A DNA stretch of 48,804 nt from CAZBWE01 sp964581905 (GCA_964581905.1 CAZOQJ010000004.1:1-48804); one strand, 5' to 3'. Shown: positions 1 to 8,721, numbered from the stretch's first letter. Numbers and translations are program-made. The notes: generated from the letters alone by a model not told the origin.

Positions 1-51
1 CAGCAGATTTACCCATGAGACTATTATTAACCATAACTGATATCAACATAC

Positions 52-76
52 AAGGACACAGAGAACACAGAGGTAA
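52..76. repeat. CACAGAG-type repeat, upstream copy
   Basis: The stretch reads as two tandem, imperfect ACACAGAG units ending a few bases before the ATG of the GxxExxY gene. The same word recurs at 444-505 and, in reverse complement, at 1238-1320. It probably belongs to one dispersed repeat family. Confidence 0.6.
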
Positions 77-79
77 AGA

Positions 80-445
80 ATGTCAGATGAGCTAACTGAG
101 AAAATTATTGGTGCTGCGATAGAGGTTCATCGTGAACTTGGTCCCGGTCTTCTTGAGTCGATTTATGAAGAGGCATTATGCTACGAGTTTGACCTTCAGG
201 AGATAAAGTACCAGCGACAGGTACCTGCTGATATTATTTATAAAGGCAAAGTTATCAAAGGCCAAAAGATAGACCTTCTTGTTGAAAATGAAGTGGTTGT
301 AGAAATAAAATCTTTGTCTAAAATGCCCGAAGTTGCATTGGCACAAACTCTTTCCTATCTCAAGGCGACAAAACTCAAGCGGGGGCTGATAATAAATTTT
401 GGAGAAAAAAGATTGATAGATGGTATTAAACGAGTTGCCCTTTAA
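80..445 (+). CDS. GxxExxY family protein
   Basis: A 121-residue protein of the GxxExxY family, whose biochemical role is not established; the fold is thought to be related to PD-(D/E)XK nucleases. The signature GPGLLESIYEEAL lies near residues 21-33. A conserved IDLLVENEVVVEIKS stretch (near residues 63-77) carries the acidic and lysine residues expected of that nuclease-like core. Length is normal for the family and the ATG is the only sensible start. Imperfect CACAGAG-type repeats sit directly before and after the gene, and the AACACAGAGG repeat lies immediately upstream of the ATG, so the repeat may double as the ribosome-binding region. The family assignment is firm; the function is not. 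Confidence 0.9.
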   Translation: MSDELTEKIIGAAIEVHRELGPGLLESIYEEALCYEFDLQEIKYQRQVPADIIYKGKVIKGQKIDLLVENEVVVEIKSLSKMPEVALAQTLSYLKATKLKRGLIINFGEKRLIDGIKRVAL

Positions 446-505
446 CGGCCACAGAGATTACAGATAATTATTAGCCGCAGAGAGCACAGAGGACACAGAG
501 AAAAG
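444..505. repeat. CACAGAG-type repeat, middle copies
   Basis: This spacer after the GxxExxY gene contains the units CACAGAG, GCAGAGAGCACAGAG and GACACAGAG. They are in the same orientation as the copy at 52-76 and are separated by a short AT-rich stretch. No gene is visible. Confidence 0.6.
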
Positions 506-524
506 AAATAGTTTTGAATTACTG

Positions 525-1238
525 ATGTGTGAACAAAAAATAGTAAATTGTGAATGTTGGGTGGCATATTTCGATGTGCTCGGGTTTCGACCACTTGTGA
601 AGGCCTTTGTAAGTAAATTCGCGGAACATCTCGATGTCTTTGATAAAAATTATTATGATAAGTTTTTGAAGGAGCTAAATGATAAGATTACCTGTCTGCC
701 GGAGTGGCTGGCTGCGACCTGGTTTTCCGATTCATTTATTTTTTATACATTCGATGCTTCTTATGAGGCATTTGTGCACCTAAACATGACGGCGAGACAA
801 TTTTTTGTGCAGGCGAGTTCCGTGGATATGCCATTGAGAGGTGCATTGTCGTTGGGCCATTTCTATGCAGATAAAACACGTGGTACATACATTGGGGATG
901 CACTGATAGAGGCATACGAATACGCAGAAAAACAAGATTGGGTGGGATTTGTTTTAACGCCCCGAACGATTGAGCGTGTGTTAAAACATGTCAGGTTGTC
1001 GAGATTTCTTGCTCACGAGTCCGAATATAGAAGATATCAAGTCCCGGTCAAGCTGATTAAGGATACCAAAGTTGAGCTTAACCAAGAAGAGCTTTATGCG
1101 TTCAAGTTCTACAAGGACTCAAGTATGATAAGGAAAGTAGAAATTATGTATCAGGCCGCCAAGAACAATGTGGCAGTACCTCCGGGTGTGTTGAGAAAAT
1201 ATGATAACACTATGAAATTTATTAAAGAAAAAACTTAA
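525..1238 (+). CDS. Hypothetical protein with a nucleotidyl-cyclase-like pattern
   Basis: A 237-residue cytosolic protein with no signal peptide. I do not recognise a named family. The spacing of motifs resembles a class III nucleotidyl cyclase catalytic domain: a strand with Asp17 in AYFDVLGF, a second acidic hairpin with Asp69 in WFSDSFIFY, and a GALSLGHFY....YIGDALIEAYEYA segment near residues 106-134 like the cyclase G-x-x-x-G-x-(I/V)G-D region. The Asn and Arg usually found in the helix after that segment are not evident. It could therefore be a divergent or inactive cyclase, or merely a similar fold. It lies between CACAGAG-type repeats with the GxxExxY gene. No effector gene of a cyclic-nucleotide defence system is adjacent. 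Confidence 0.6.
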   Translation: MCEQKIVNCECWVAYFDVLGFRPLVKAFVSKFAEHLDVFDKNYYDKFLKELNDKITCLPEWLAATWFSDSFIFYTFDASYEAFVHLNMTARQFFVQASSVDMPLRGALSLGHFYADKTRGTYIGDALIEAYEYAEKQDWVGFVLTPRTIERVLKHVRLSRFLAHESEYRRYQVPVKLIKDTKVELNQEELYAFKFYKDSSMIRKVEIMYQAAKNNVAVPPGVLRKYDNTMKFIKEKT

Positions 1239-1320
1239 TTTCTCTGTGCTCTCTGTGTTCTCTGTGGCCAAATAAAAATGTCCTCTGTGGCTTAAGATAG
1301 AAGGGAAAACTCTGTGGCTA
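1238..1320. repeat. CTCTGTG-type repeat (inverted relative to upstream copies)
   Basis: Tandem CTCTGTG units (TCTCTGTGCTCTCTGTG, TTCTCTGTGGC, CCTCTGTGGC, CTCTGTGGC) are the reverse complement of the CACAGAG copies upstream. Together they bracket the first two genes of the window. The last unit contains the GTG start codon of the nitrilase-family gene. Confidence 0.6.
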
Positions 1321-2129
1321 ATGGATGTTTGAAAGTTGCTACCTGCCAGTTTGCTGTAGGAAAGTCTATAAAGCGAAATTCCCGGCAGATTCAGGAATTT
1401 TTACGCAAAGCCAAAAAGGCCAAAGCCAATATTGTACATTTTCCCGAATGTGCTCTGAGCGGCTATGTCGGTTTCGATTTTCCAAATTTTGATGGCTTTG
1501 ACTGGGCGGCTCTCAAAGAAGAGACCCTCGAGATAATTGCTTTGGCGGGTAAATTGAAGCTGTGGGTTGTGTTAGGCAGCGTCCATCCATTAACCCCTCC
1601 GAATAAACCACATAATTGTCTCTATCTGATTGGCCCAGACGGCAAAATCGTGAACCGCTACGACAAGAGATTTTGCACCAAAGGCGAATTAAAGCGTTTT
1701 ACGCCGGGCAACAGGTTTGTGAGCTTTACTATAAACGGCGTAAAGTGCTCGCTTCTTATATGTTTTGATGCGCGTTTCCCGGAGCTTTATAGAGAGCTTT
1801 ATAAACAGGGTGTAAAATGTATTTTTCAATCGTTTTATAATGCACGGCAACAAGGGCCGAGTGTGCATACTCACATTATGCGGCAGACAATGCAGTGCCG
1901 AGCGGCGACAAACCATTTTTGGGTGAGTATGGCAAATGCCTCCGGCTATTATTCGCCATATCCATCGTGCATAATCGCAGCCGATGGTGTGATTGTAAAG
2001 CAGCTTAAGCAGAATCGCGCAGGAATGATGGTCAATACCGTTGATTTGAGCAAAAAATTCTACGACCCTATGGCCGGCGTGAGAGAAATAGCAGTCGCCG
2101 GAAGACTTGATAACAAACCAGAAAAGTAG
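1314..2129 (+). CDS. Carbon-nitrogen hydrolase (nitrilase superfamily)
   Basis: A 271-residue cytosolic amidohydrolase of the nitrilase superfamily. These enzymes cleave non-peptide C-N bonds with a Glu-Lys-Cys triad. The triad is visible: Glu45 in FPECALSGY, Lys118 in NRYDKRF, and nucleophile Cys150 in LLICFDARFPE. The length is typical of a single-domain member. The substrate cannot be read from the sequence. The start used is the GTG at 1314, with an AGAAGGGA ribosome-binding sequence about nine bases upstream. This GTG falls inside a CTCTGTGGC repeat unit, so the repeat may have supplied the start codon. No operon partner is evident. Confidence 0.88.
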   Translation: MANGCLKVATCQFAVGKSIKRNSRQIQEFLRKAKKAKANIVHFPECALSGYVGFDFPNFDGFDWAALKEETLEIIALAGKLKLWVVLGSVHPLTPPNKPHNCLYLIGPDGKIVNRYDKRFCTKGELKRFTPGNRFVSFTINGVKCSLLICFDARFPELYRELYKQGVKCIFQSFYNARQQGPSVHTHIMRQTMQCRAATNHFWVSMANASGYYSPYPSCIIAADGVIVKQLKQNRAGMMVNTVDLSKKFYDPMAGVREIAVAGRLDNKPEK

Positions 2130-2205
2130 AACCGTTTCTAATTTTCAATTTTCTGAAGATGGATGACGTGACAGTTGTGGATATTAATTACTCAGGTAAA
2201 AGACC

Positions 2206-2589
2206 ATGCAAACTATATATTTGTTGATATGGATCCTATATCGGGCAGCTGGTGTTATTTGTCTTTTTGTATTTCCTTTTTGTTATGTGTTGTATACAGG
2301 CAAGTTTCGAAAAGGTGTCTTCTTGACTTGGAGTTTATGGTTTCTATTTCTATTAATAAACGCTATTTTCTTGCCAGCAATTGCTCGCCTTTATTATCTT
2401 GTATACAATTTAGATCCTGACTTTTCTCCTCCGGAGGCGTTACTTGGAGGAGTTCTTATGATTTTTGTGGGATGGATTCCCGGATTAATAATATCCTTTT
2501 TTGCCTTGACGTTAAGACGGGGTGTTTTGTGGCTGAGACGTAAAAAGGCCGGCAGAAGTACAAAAGTAGGGGAAGAGCTCCATAAGTAA
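2206..2589 (+). CDS. Small integral membrane protein, function unknown
   Basis: A 127-residue protein with about three hydrophobic segments (near residues 3-30, 40-64 and 79-103) and a basic C-terminal tail rich in Arg and Lys, which suggests a cytoplasmic C-terminus by the positive-inside rule. I see no catalytic motif and do not recognise the family. The ATG is preceded by CAGGTAAAAG, a moderate ribosome-binding site. It lies 76 bases after the nitrilase gene and 14 bases before argJ, so it could be co-transcribed with argJ. Confidence 0.6.
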   Translation: MQTIYLLIWILYRAAGVICLFVFPFCYVLYTGKFRKGVFLTWSLWFLFLLINAIFLPAIARLYYLVYNLDPDFSPPEALLGGVLMIFVGWIPGLIISFFALTLRRGVLWLRRKKAGRSTKVGEELHK

Positions 2590-2603
2590 GAGGTGTAAAT
2601 AAT

Positions 2604-3806
2604 ATGGCAAATAATACAATTACATCACCGAAGGGTTTTTTGACAGCGGGGGTGCATTGCGGGATAAAAAAATTCGGCAGCCTGGATTTAGGGCTGCTTG
2701 TCTGTCCAACAGATGCAAAGGCAGCAGCGGTCTTTACTACCAACAAAATTGTTTCTGCAGCGGTACAAATCTGTAAAAAGCATGTCAAAAGCGCCAATAT
2801 TTCAGCCATGATTGTCAATTCCGGCAATGCCAATACCTGCACCGGCCGGCAGGGCATCAAAAACGCAATAAAGATGTGCAGCGAAACAGCAAAGCAGATT
2901 GAGGAAGACCCGCACAGCGTGCTTGTAGCTTCGACTGGTATTATTGGCAAGCAGTTACCAATCAAAAAAATTACTGCGGGCATTTCAAAGGCAGCGACAA
3001 GGCTTTCAGCAACCTCGGCAGCAGGTTTGGATTTTGCGAAAGCAATAATGACAACCGATACAAAGCCAAAGCAGGCAGTTCGTCGGGTCGAAATATCAGG
3101 CAAAAAAGTTATGATAGCAGGTGCCGTTAAGGGTGCAGGTATGATTGCCCCCAATATGGCAACAACGCTGTGTTTTATCACGACCGACGTAGCTATGACG
3201 AAACCATTACTTGCAAAGGCATTGGGAGCGGCTATCGGCAATTCGTTAAACAAATTAACGATTGACGGCCATCAAAGCACCAATGATACCGCGATAATCC
3301 TTGCCTCCGGCCTGGCGGGAAATCGGCCTATTACAAGTCAGTGTCCGCGTTATAAAAAGTTTGCGAAGGCTCTGGCAGAATTATGTGATGATTTAGCTAA
3401 GCAGATGGCCCTTGATGCCGAAGGGGCAACACGAATGTTCAAAGTGGTTGTCAGTGGTGCAGCTACCAAGGCCGATGCGGCAAAGGCCGCAAGGGCAATA
3501 GCTGAATATGATTTAGTAAAGTGTGCAATTCACGGCGGCGACCCCAACTGGGGCAGAATCATTTGTGCCGTCGGTTCAGCAGGGGTAAAGCTGAATCCCG
3601 ATAAGCTGTCCTGCAAGCTCGGCGATATAACTGTTTTTAAAAATGGCGCGCCGCAAAAGTTTGATGCCAAAAGAGCAAGTAAGGTAATTTCTAAAACAGA
3701 GCACACGATAACAGTTGATTTGGGTGCGGGAAAACAGGGCGATTTTTGCTACGGCTGCGATTTAAGCTCCGAGTATGTAAGAATCAACGCAGATTATCAC
3801 ACATAA
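2604..3806 (+). CDS. argJ: Bifunctional glutamate N-acetyltransferase / ornithine acetyltransferase ArgJ
   Basis: ArgJ transfers the acetyl group of N-acetylornithine to glutamate in the cyclic arginine pathway; some members also use acetyl-CoA. The 400-residue length is normal. Family motifs are NSGNANTCTG (residues 72-81), KGAGMIAPNMATT (176-188) and GGDPNWGRI near the C-terminal third. The precursor is expected to cut itself before Thr187 in the Ala-Thr bond of this motif, and that Thr becomes the nucleophile. Whether it is mono- or bifunctional cannot be told from sequence reading alone. No other arg biosynthetic gene is adjacent; argS lies 3 kb downstream but is a tRNA synthetase. Confidence 0.95.
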   Translation: MANNTITSPKGFLTAGVHCGIKKFGSLDLGLLVCPTDAKAAAVFTTNKIVSAAVQICKKHVKSANISAMIVNSGNANTCTGRQGIKNAIKMCSETAKQIEEDPHSVLVASTGIIGKQLPIKKITAGISKAATRLSATSAAGLDFAKAIMTTDTKPKQAVRRVEISGKKVMIAGAVKGAGMIAPNMATTLCFITTDVAMTKPLLAKALGAAIGNSLNKLTIDGHQSTNDTAIILASGLAGNRPITSQCPRYKKFAKALAELCDDLAKQMALDAEGATRMFKVVVSGAATKADAAKAARAIAEYDLVKCAIHGGDPNWGRIICAVGSAGVKLNPDKLSCKLGDITVFKNGAPQKFDAKRASKVISKTEHTITVDLGAGKQGDFCYGCDLSSEYVRINADYHT

Positions 3807-3971
3807 TAGAAAAGCACAGGCAGCTTTCTCTTGTGAGTTTAGATTTCCGTTTTTTTATTAAGTTCGGCGCAATAAAATACTTGAAAAATGGCTCTGTTTC
3901 GTTAAACTCCACTGTTTTAACAGGTGTTCTATAAGCATTAATTTTAGTAGTAGTTAAGAAAGGAGAAAAAA

Positions 3972-6278
3972 GTGGATTTTTCTGAGAGCATAATCGCATT
4001 GGCCGGTATTCCGACAATCTGGTGGATAGCACCGGCAGGGTCTGTCCTCGCATTAATTTTTGCGTTGTATTTCTATAAGAAGGTGATGGCTGCCCCCGAA
4101 GGAAATGAGAAAATGATAACCATTGCTCGGTACGTTCGTGAAGGTGCTTATGCTTATTTATTCAGGCAATATAGTGTTGTAGCATTGGTATTTTTGATAT
4201 TGCTGATTATCCTGGGGGGTTGTGCCTATCTGGGTATTCAGAACCCCTTTGTTCCTGTAGCATTTTTGACTGCGGGTTTTTTCAGTGCTCTTTGCGGCTT
4301 TCTGGGTATGAAGACCGCGACGAATGCCTCATCCCGGACTGCGCAGGGTGCCAGCGAGGGCTTAAATCGCGGCCTACAGGTCGCCTTTCGTTCGGGTGCG
4401 GTTATGGGCCTTGTCGTTGTTGGCTTCGGCCTGCTTAACATCACCGTCTGGTATTGGATTCTTGACAGGCTCGTCTATACGCCGGAGCATATGAAAGAGG
4501 GCTTGGAATTGCTCGGTCTGACCCTGGTACCCAAAGGAATGGACGCCGGCCATAAGCTTATTGAAATCACCACCACGATGATTACCTTTGCTATGGGTGC
4601 TTCTACACAGGCCCTTTTTGCCCGTGTTGGCGGCGGCATCTATACAAAGGCAGCTGATGTCGGAGCAGACCTGGTTGGCAAGGTCGAAGCCGGCATCCCT
4701 GAAGACGACCCAAGAAATCCCGCTACAATCGCTGATAATGTTGGAGACAATGTTGGTGATGTTGCCGGTATGGGTGCCGACCTTTATGAAAGCTATATCG
4801 GCTCGATTCTGGCGGCATCGGCGCTGGGAGCTGCCGTGGCACTTTCATCCCAGCAGGCCTTGAGAGCTGTTCTTGCACCGATGGTTGTGGCAGGGATGGG
4901 TATTGTCCTTTCAATTGTCGGTGTCTTTATGGTTCGTTGTAAAGAAGGTGCCAGTCAGAAGGATTTACTCAGGTCGCTTTTATTTGGGACACTCGGCAGC
5001 TCGATTATGATTATTGTTGCTTTGATGGGGCTGGTCTGGGCCGGCTGGATTACCTGGGGGGTCTTTGGCTCGGTTATCTCTGGATTGCTTGCTGGAGTGC
5101 TGATTGGCCAGTTTACAGAATATTACACCTCTGACAGTTACAGCCCTACCCGTGCTATTGCTGAACAGACGAAAATGGGGCCTGCAACCATGATTATAGA
5201 AGGAATTGCAACAGGGATGTATTCTGCCGGTCTGCCGGTTGTAACGATAGTTATCTGCATTCTGTGCGCTTTTGGTTTTGCCGGCGGTTTTTCAAATATA
5301 TCGATGGGGCTTTATGGTATCGGCTTTGCCGCTGTGGGAATGCTTTCTACATTGGGAATTACTTTGGCAACCGATGCCTATGGCCCGATAGCCGACAATG
5401 CCGGCGGCAATGCCGAGATGAGCGGCCTGGGCGAAGAAGTCAGAAAAAGGACAGATGCCCTTGATGCACTCGGCAATACTACCGCGGCGACGGGAAAGGG
5501 CTTTGCAATTGGTTCGGCGGCTCTGACGGCAATGGCATTATTGGCGGCATACATCGAAGAAGTGCGGATATGGATTGCAAAACTGGCAACAGAAGCTGGC
5601 GGGACTTTTCAGGTAGGTAACGTTGTGTTCACGCCTGAAACTGCAAAAGCGTCGGGTGTTGCTGATTTTGTCGCGGCATATGACCTGACGATAATGAACC
5701 CGAAGTTAATTTGTGGACTGTTTATAGGTGCCGTGATGGCATTTGTCTTTTGTGCGATGACGATGAAGGCGGTGGGCAGAAGCGCAGGTCGTGTCGTCAA
5801 CGAGGTCCGTCGGCAGTTCAGGGAAATCGCCGGCATTATGGAAGGGACTGGCAAACCTGACTACGCACAATGTGTTTCTATTGTTACCCGTGGCGCACAA
5901 AGAGAGATGATTTTGCCGTCGCTTTTGGCCATTATCATACCGGTTCTTACGGGGCTGCTTTTAGGTGTATCGGGTGTGATGGGGCTTTTAGCTGGTGGGC
6001 TGACTACCGGTTTTGTTCTTGCAATTACACTTAATAACGCCGGTGGTGCCTGGGACAACGCCAAAAAGTACATCGAGAAAGGCAATCTGGGTGGTAAGGG
6101 CTCACCTGCCCACAAGGCGGCGGTAGTCGGCGATACCGTCGGTGACCCGTTCAAGGATACTTCCGGCCCAAGTTTGAATATCCTCATTAAGCTGATGGCA
6201 ATGGTCAGTGTGGTTTTCTCTGGTGTTGTGGTTAAATTTGCTCCTGTGATTGGCGGATGGTTTGGTATCGGTCAATAA
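3972..6278 (+). CDS. hppA: Membrane-bound, ion-pumping pyrophosphatase (K+-dependent type)
   Basis: A 768-residue integral membrane pump with about 16 helices. It hydrolyses pyrophosphate and moves H+ and/or Na+ across the cytoplasmic membrane. The catalytic signatures are intact: the acidic stretch GIPEDDPRNPATIADNVGDN near residues 241-260, and GDTVGDPFKDTSGPSLNIL near the C-terminus. The cation-selectivity motif reads NTTAATGKG, which has the Ala and Gly pattern of K+-dependent enzymes rather than the Lys of K+-independent ones. Translation starts at GTG 3972, with a clear AGGAG site eight bases upstream. An intrinsic terminator follows, so it is probably a single-gene unit. Coupling ion (Na+ or H+) is not resolved. 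Confidence 0.95.
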   Translation: MDFSESIIALAGIPTIWWIAPAGSVLALIFALYFYKKVMAAPEGNEKMITIARYVREGAYAYLFRQYSVVALVFLILLIILGGCAYLGIQNPFVPVAFLTAGFFSALCGFLGMKTATNASSRTAQGASEGLNRGLQVAFRSGAVMGLVVVGFGLLNITVWYWILDRLVYTPEHMKEGLELLGLTLVPKGMDAGHKLIEITTTMITFAMGASTQALFARVGGGIYTKAADVGADLVGKVEAGIPEDDPRNPATIADNVGDNVGDVAGMGADLYESYIGSILAASALGAAVALSSQQALRAVLAPMVVAGMGIVLSIVGVFMVRCKEGASQKDLLRSLLFGTLGSSIMIIVALMGLVWAGWITWGVFGSVISGLLAGVLIGQFTEYYTSDSYSPTRAIAEQTKMGPATMIIEGIATGMYSAGLPVVTIVICILCAFGFAGGFSNISMGLYGIGFAAVGMLSTLGITLATDAYGPIADNAGGNAEMSGLGEEVRKRTDALDALGNTTAATGKGFAIGSAALTAMALLAAYIEEVRIWIAKLATEAGGTFQVGNVVFTPETAKASGVADFVAAYDLTIMNPKLICGLFIGAVMAFVFCAMTMKAVGRSAGRVVNEVRRQFREIAGIMEGTGKPDYAQCVSIVTRGAQREMILPSLLAIIIPVLTGLLLGVSGVMGLLAGGLTTGFVLAITLNNAGGAWDNAKKYIEKGNLGGKGSPAHKAAVVGDTVGDPFKDTSGPSLNILIKLMAMVSVVFSGVVVKFAPVIGGWFGIGQ

Positions 6279-6329
6279 TTCGCATCGGACTACTCAGTTG
6301 ACGCCATCGGCTAATATAAGTAATCTATT

Positions 6330-6360
6330 GGGGTGGCCGAATCGGCCGCCCCTTTTTATT
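6330..6360 (+). terminator. Rho-independent terminator after hppA
   Basis: An 11-bp stem, GGGGTGGCCGA pairing with TCGGCCGCCCC (one G-T wobble), has a one-base apical gap and is followed by TTTTTATTT. It closes the hppA transcript 50 bases after its stop codon. Confidence 0.85.
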
Positions 6361-6379
6361 TAAGCTGAGGATATAGGAT

Positions 6380-6817
6380 TTGGCAAAAAAGCGAATTGCA
6401 AAGACAAACCCCGTTAGAAATTCTACAAGTGGGGACCAGCAGCGAAAAGGCAAGATTTCTAACGGGGCAAAAGATTTTGCGCTGGCTGCGGCTAACATAG
6501 CAGCTGACCGGCATTGTAGTGATATTGTGGTTCTGGATTTGAAGGGCAAGTCGCCTGCGACTGATTATTTTGTAATAGCCACAGGCACAAGCAACAGACA
6601 GATGCGCACCGTGGCAGATGAAATCTCCGAAGAGGCAAGAAAACAGGGTATGGAGCGGTTCGGACGGGCCGGCTATGAGCAGGGACGATGGATTTTGCTC
6701 GACTATGTCGATGTCGTAATCCATATCTTCGACACCGAATATCGGGACTACTACGATTTGGAGCTGCTCTGGGGCGATGCTAAGAAATTGAAATGGGAAG
6801 AGGTCCTGAAAAAGTGA
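6380..6817 (+). CDS. rsfS: Ribosomal silencing factor RsfS (Iojap family)
   Basis: RsfS binds ribosomal protein L14 on the large subunit and blocks subunit joining under nutrient limitation. The family core begins near FALAAANIAADRHCSDIVVLDL and includes the hallmark ATDYFVIATGTSNRQMRTVADE, then the WILLDYVDVVIHIFD and YYDLELLWGDA segments. At 145 residues it is longer than a minimal RsfS because of an N-terminal region (about residues 11-30) that coincides exactly with a palindromic element at 6409-6467. The start is TTG 6380 behind GAGGATATAGGA. The stop overlaps the argS start as GTGA, implying translational coupling with argS. Confidence 0.92.
   Translation: MAKKRIAKTNPVRNSTSGDQQRKGKISNGAKDFALAAANIAADRHCSDIVVLDLKGKSPATDYFVIATGTSNRQMRTVADEISEEARKQGMERFGRAGYEQGRWILLDYVDVVIHIFDTEYRDYYDLELLWGDAKKLKWEEVLKK
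6409..6467. repeat. Palindromic element inside rsfS coding sequence
   Basis: A perfect 13-bp inverted repeat, CCCCGTTAGAAAT at 6409-6421 and its complement at 6455-6467, brackets a 59-base element read in frame as an NPVRNSTSG...ISNGA peptide. It lies in the dispensable N-terminus of RsfS, before the conserved core. It looks like a mobile palindromic element tolerated in coding DNA. Confidence 0.7.
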
Positions 6818-8709
6818 AACTTGCTGTTGACATACTCGAAGAGAAAATCAGCGCTGCGATGGCTGCTGCTACCGGCCAGAAAGATTGCGCAGCTATTGTA
6901 AAGCCCTCCACTGACGCAAAGTTCGGCGATTATCAGGCCAACGGCGTAATGCCGTTAGCCAAACAGCTCAAGACCAACCCTAAAAAACTGGCTGAGGATG
7001 TAGTAAAAAATTTAGACATCGATGATATATGTGAATCACCCGAAGTCGCAGGGCCGGGCTTTATAAATCTGCGGCTCAAATCCGATTTTATTGCCGACCG
7101 CCTGCTTGAAGTCAACAAAGACCATAAACATCTCGCTATAGAAAAGGCCGGTAAGCCAAAGACCATTGTTGTAGATTTCTCAGGCCCGAATATCGCAAAG
7201 CAAATGCACGTCGGTCACTTGCGAAGCACTATCATCGGCGATTGTATCTGTAGAGCCCTCGAACTCCTCGGACATAAAGTCATCCGCCAGAATCACATCG
7301 GCGACTGGGGGCGCCCAATGGGTATGGTGGTCTATTCCTTGTGGGAACATGAATTTCAACAAGTGCCACGAGACGCTTTTGCGGATTGTGCTTGGGCCAA
7401 GAATCTCGGAACTGTTTCTCTCGATACCTATGAGGGGGTATTCCAAGATTTTCCGGATAAAAATCTGGACGAATTTGTGGCTTTGGACTTGGATAGCTTA
7501 GAGCATCACTACATGCAGACCAGCGGCCTCATAGAAGCTGAACCTAATGTTGCTGCACAAGTACAGGAATTCACCCTAAAGCTTCAAACAGGAAAGAGTG
7601 TCTTCATAAGGAAATTGTGGGAGAAGGCTTGTAGCATAACAATGGCCGAGTGTTATGACTTGTATCAGCGCTTGGACGTGACATTAAATGATGAACATAA
7701 TCGTGGAGAAAGTTTCTACAAAGATATACTTGCTGATGTTGTCAAGGATTTGAAGAAAAAGAAAATTGCAGTTGAATCTGATGGTGCGATTTGTGTATTT
7801 CCGGTGGATTCGACAGGCTCACCACAGGCTGGATTTAAGAATAAAGAAGGTGAGCCGCTGCCGTTTATTATCCAGAAATCCGATGGTGCATATCTTTATG
7901 CGACGACTGATTTAGCGGCTTTAAAATACCGTGTTGAGAAATTAAAAGCGGATAGAATTATCTACGTTACAGATACCCGGCAGAAGCTCCATTTCGAGAT
8001 GCTCTTCGCAGTAGCACGAATGGCGAAATGGGCAAAAGATGAAACAGAACTTATCCACGTTACATTCGGCAGCGTATTAGGTGAAAAGGCCAAGCCACTG
8101 AAAACACGCGAAGGCGAAAATGTAAAATTAAAAGAGCTGCTCGATGAAGCCGTCCAGCGGGCGGAAAAAATCATCGAAGAAAAAAATCCAGACCTTTCGG
8201 CAGACGAAAAAGCTCAAATCGCAAAGGCCGTTGGAATAGGCGCCGTCAAATATGCGGATTTCTCCAATAATAGAACAAGTGATTATATCTTCAGCTTCGA
8301 TAAGATGCTGGCGATGGATGGTAATACTGCTCCGTATATGCAATATGCTTATGCACGGATAAAATCCATCGAACGAAAGGGCCAGACCAAAGACGTTAAT
8401 GTAGAAGCAGAACTATCCGGCTTAAAAGAGTTGAATTTGACTGAACCGGCTGAGCTGGATTTAGCAAAGCACCTGATTCGCTATGGAGAGGCGATACAGG
8501 ATGCCATCGCTGATTACAGGCCTAATTATTTAACTACGTATCTGTATGAATTGGCCCAGAAGTTCAGCGTTTTTTATACGAATTGTCCGGTTCTCGATGC
8601 CGGGCCTGATAAAAGACCCACGCGCCTATTGCTCTGTGATTTAACCGCAAAGACCATCCGGCACGGCCTAAGCGAGCTTTTGGGTATAGAGGTTGTGGAA
8701 CAAATGTAA
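6814..8709 (+). CDS. argS: Arginyl-tRNA synthetase
   Basis: ArgRS is a class I synthetase that charges tRNA-Arg with arginine. The HIGH-like signature is HVGH within SGPNIAKQMHVGHLRS. The usual KMSKS loop is replaced by KTREGENVKLKELLDEA, which is normal for bacterial ArgRS. An N-terminal ArgRS-specific domain precedes it and an all-helical DALR anticodon-binding domain ends the protein (from about YAYARIKSIERK to the C-terminus). I choose GTG 6814, which overlaps the rsfS TGA as GTGA and has GAAGAGGT upstream, over the in-frame ATG at 6793, because it gives the expected N-terminus. The 631-residue length is slightly above the usual 550-600. Confidence 0.95.
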   Translation: MKLAVDILEEKISAAMAAATGQKDCAAIVKPSTDAKFGDYQANGVMPLAKQLKTNPKKLAEDVVKNLDIDDICESPEVAGPGFINLRLKSDFIADRLLEVNKDHKHLAIEKAGKPKTIVVDFSGPNIAKQMHVGHLRSTIIGDCICRALELLGHKVIRQNHIGDWGRPMGMVVYSLWEHEFQQVPRDAFADCAWAKNLGTVSLDTYEGVFQDFPDKNLDEFVALDLDSLEHHYMQTSGLIEAEPNVAAQVQEFTLKLQTGKSVFIRKLWEKACSITMAECYDLYQRLDVTLNDEHNRGESFYKDILADVVKDLKKKKIAVESDGAICVFPVDSTGSPQAGFKNKEGEPLPFIIQKSDGAYLYATTDLAALKYRVEKLKADRIIYVTDTRQKLHFEMLFAVARMAKWAKDETELIHVTFGSVLGEKAKPLKTREGENVKLKELLDEAVQRAEKIIEEKNPDLSADEKAQIAKAVGIGAVKYADFSNNRTSDYIFSFDKMLAMDGNTAPYMQYAYARIKSIERKGQTKDVNVEAELSGLKELNLTEPAELDLAKHLIRYGEAIQDAIADYRPNYLTTYLYELAQKFSVFYTNCPVLDAGPDKRPTRLLLCDLTAKTIRHGLSELLGIEVVEQM

Positions 8710-8721
8710 CAGGGCCAACCA

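Noticed and set aside
2456..3253. 265-codon minus-strand frame opposite argJ
   Set aside because: Hydrophobic low-complexity translation produced by the antisense of an Ala/Lys-rich gene; argJ is certain.
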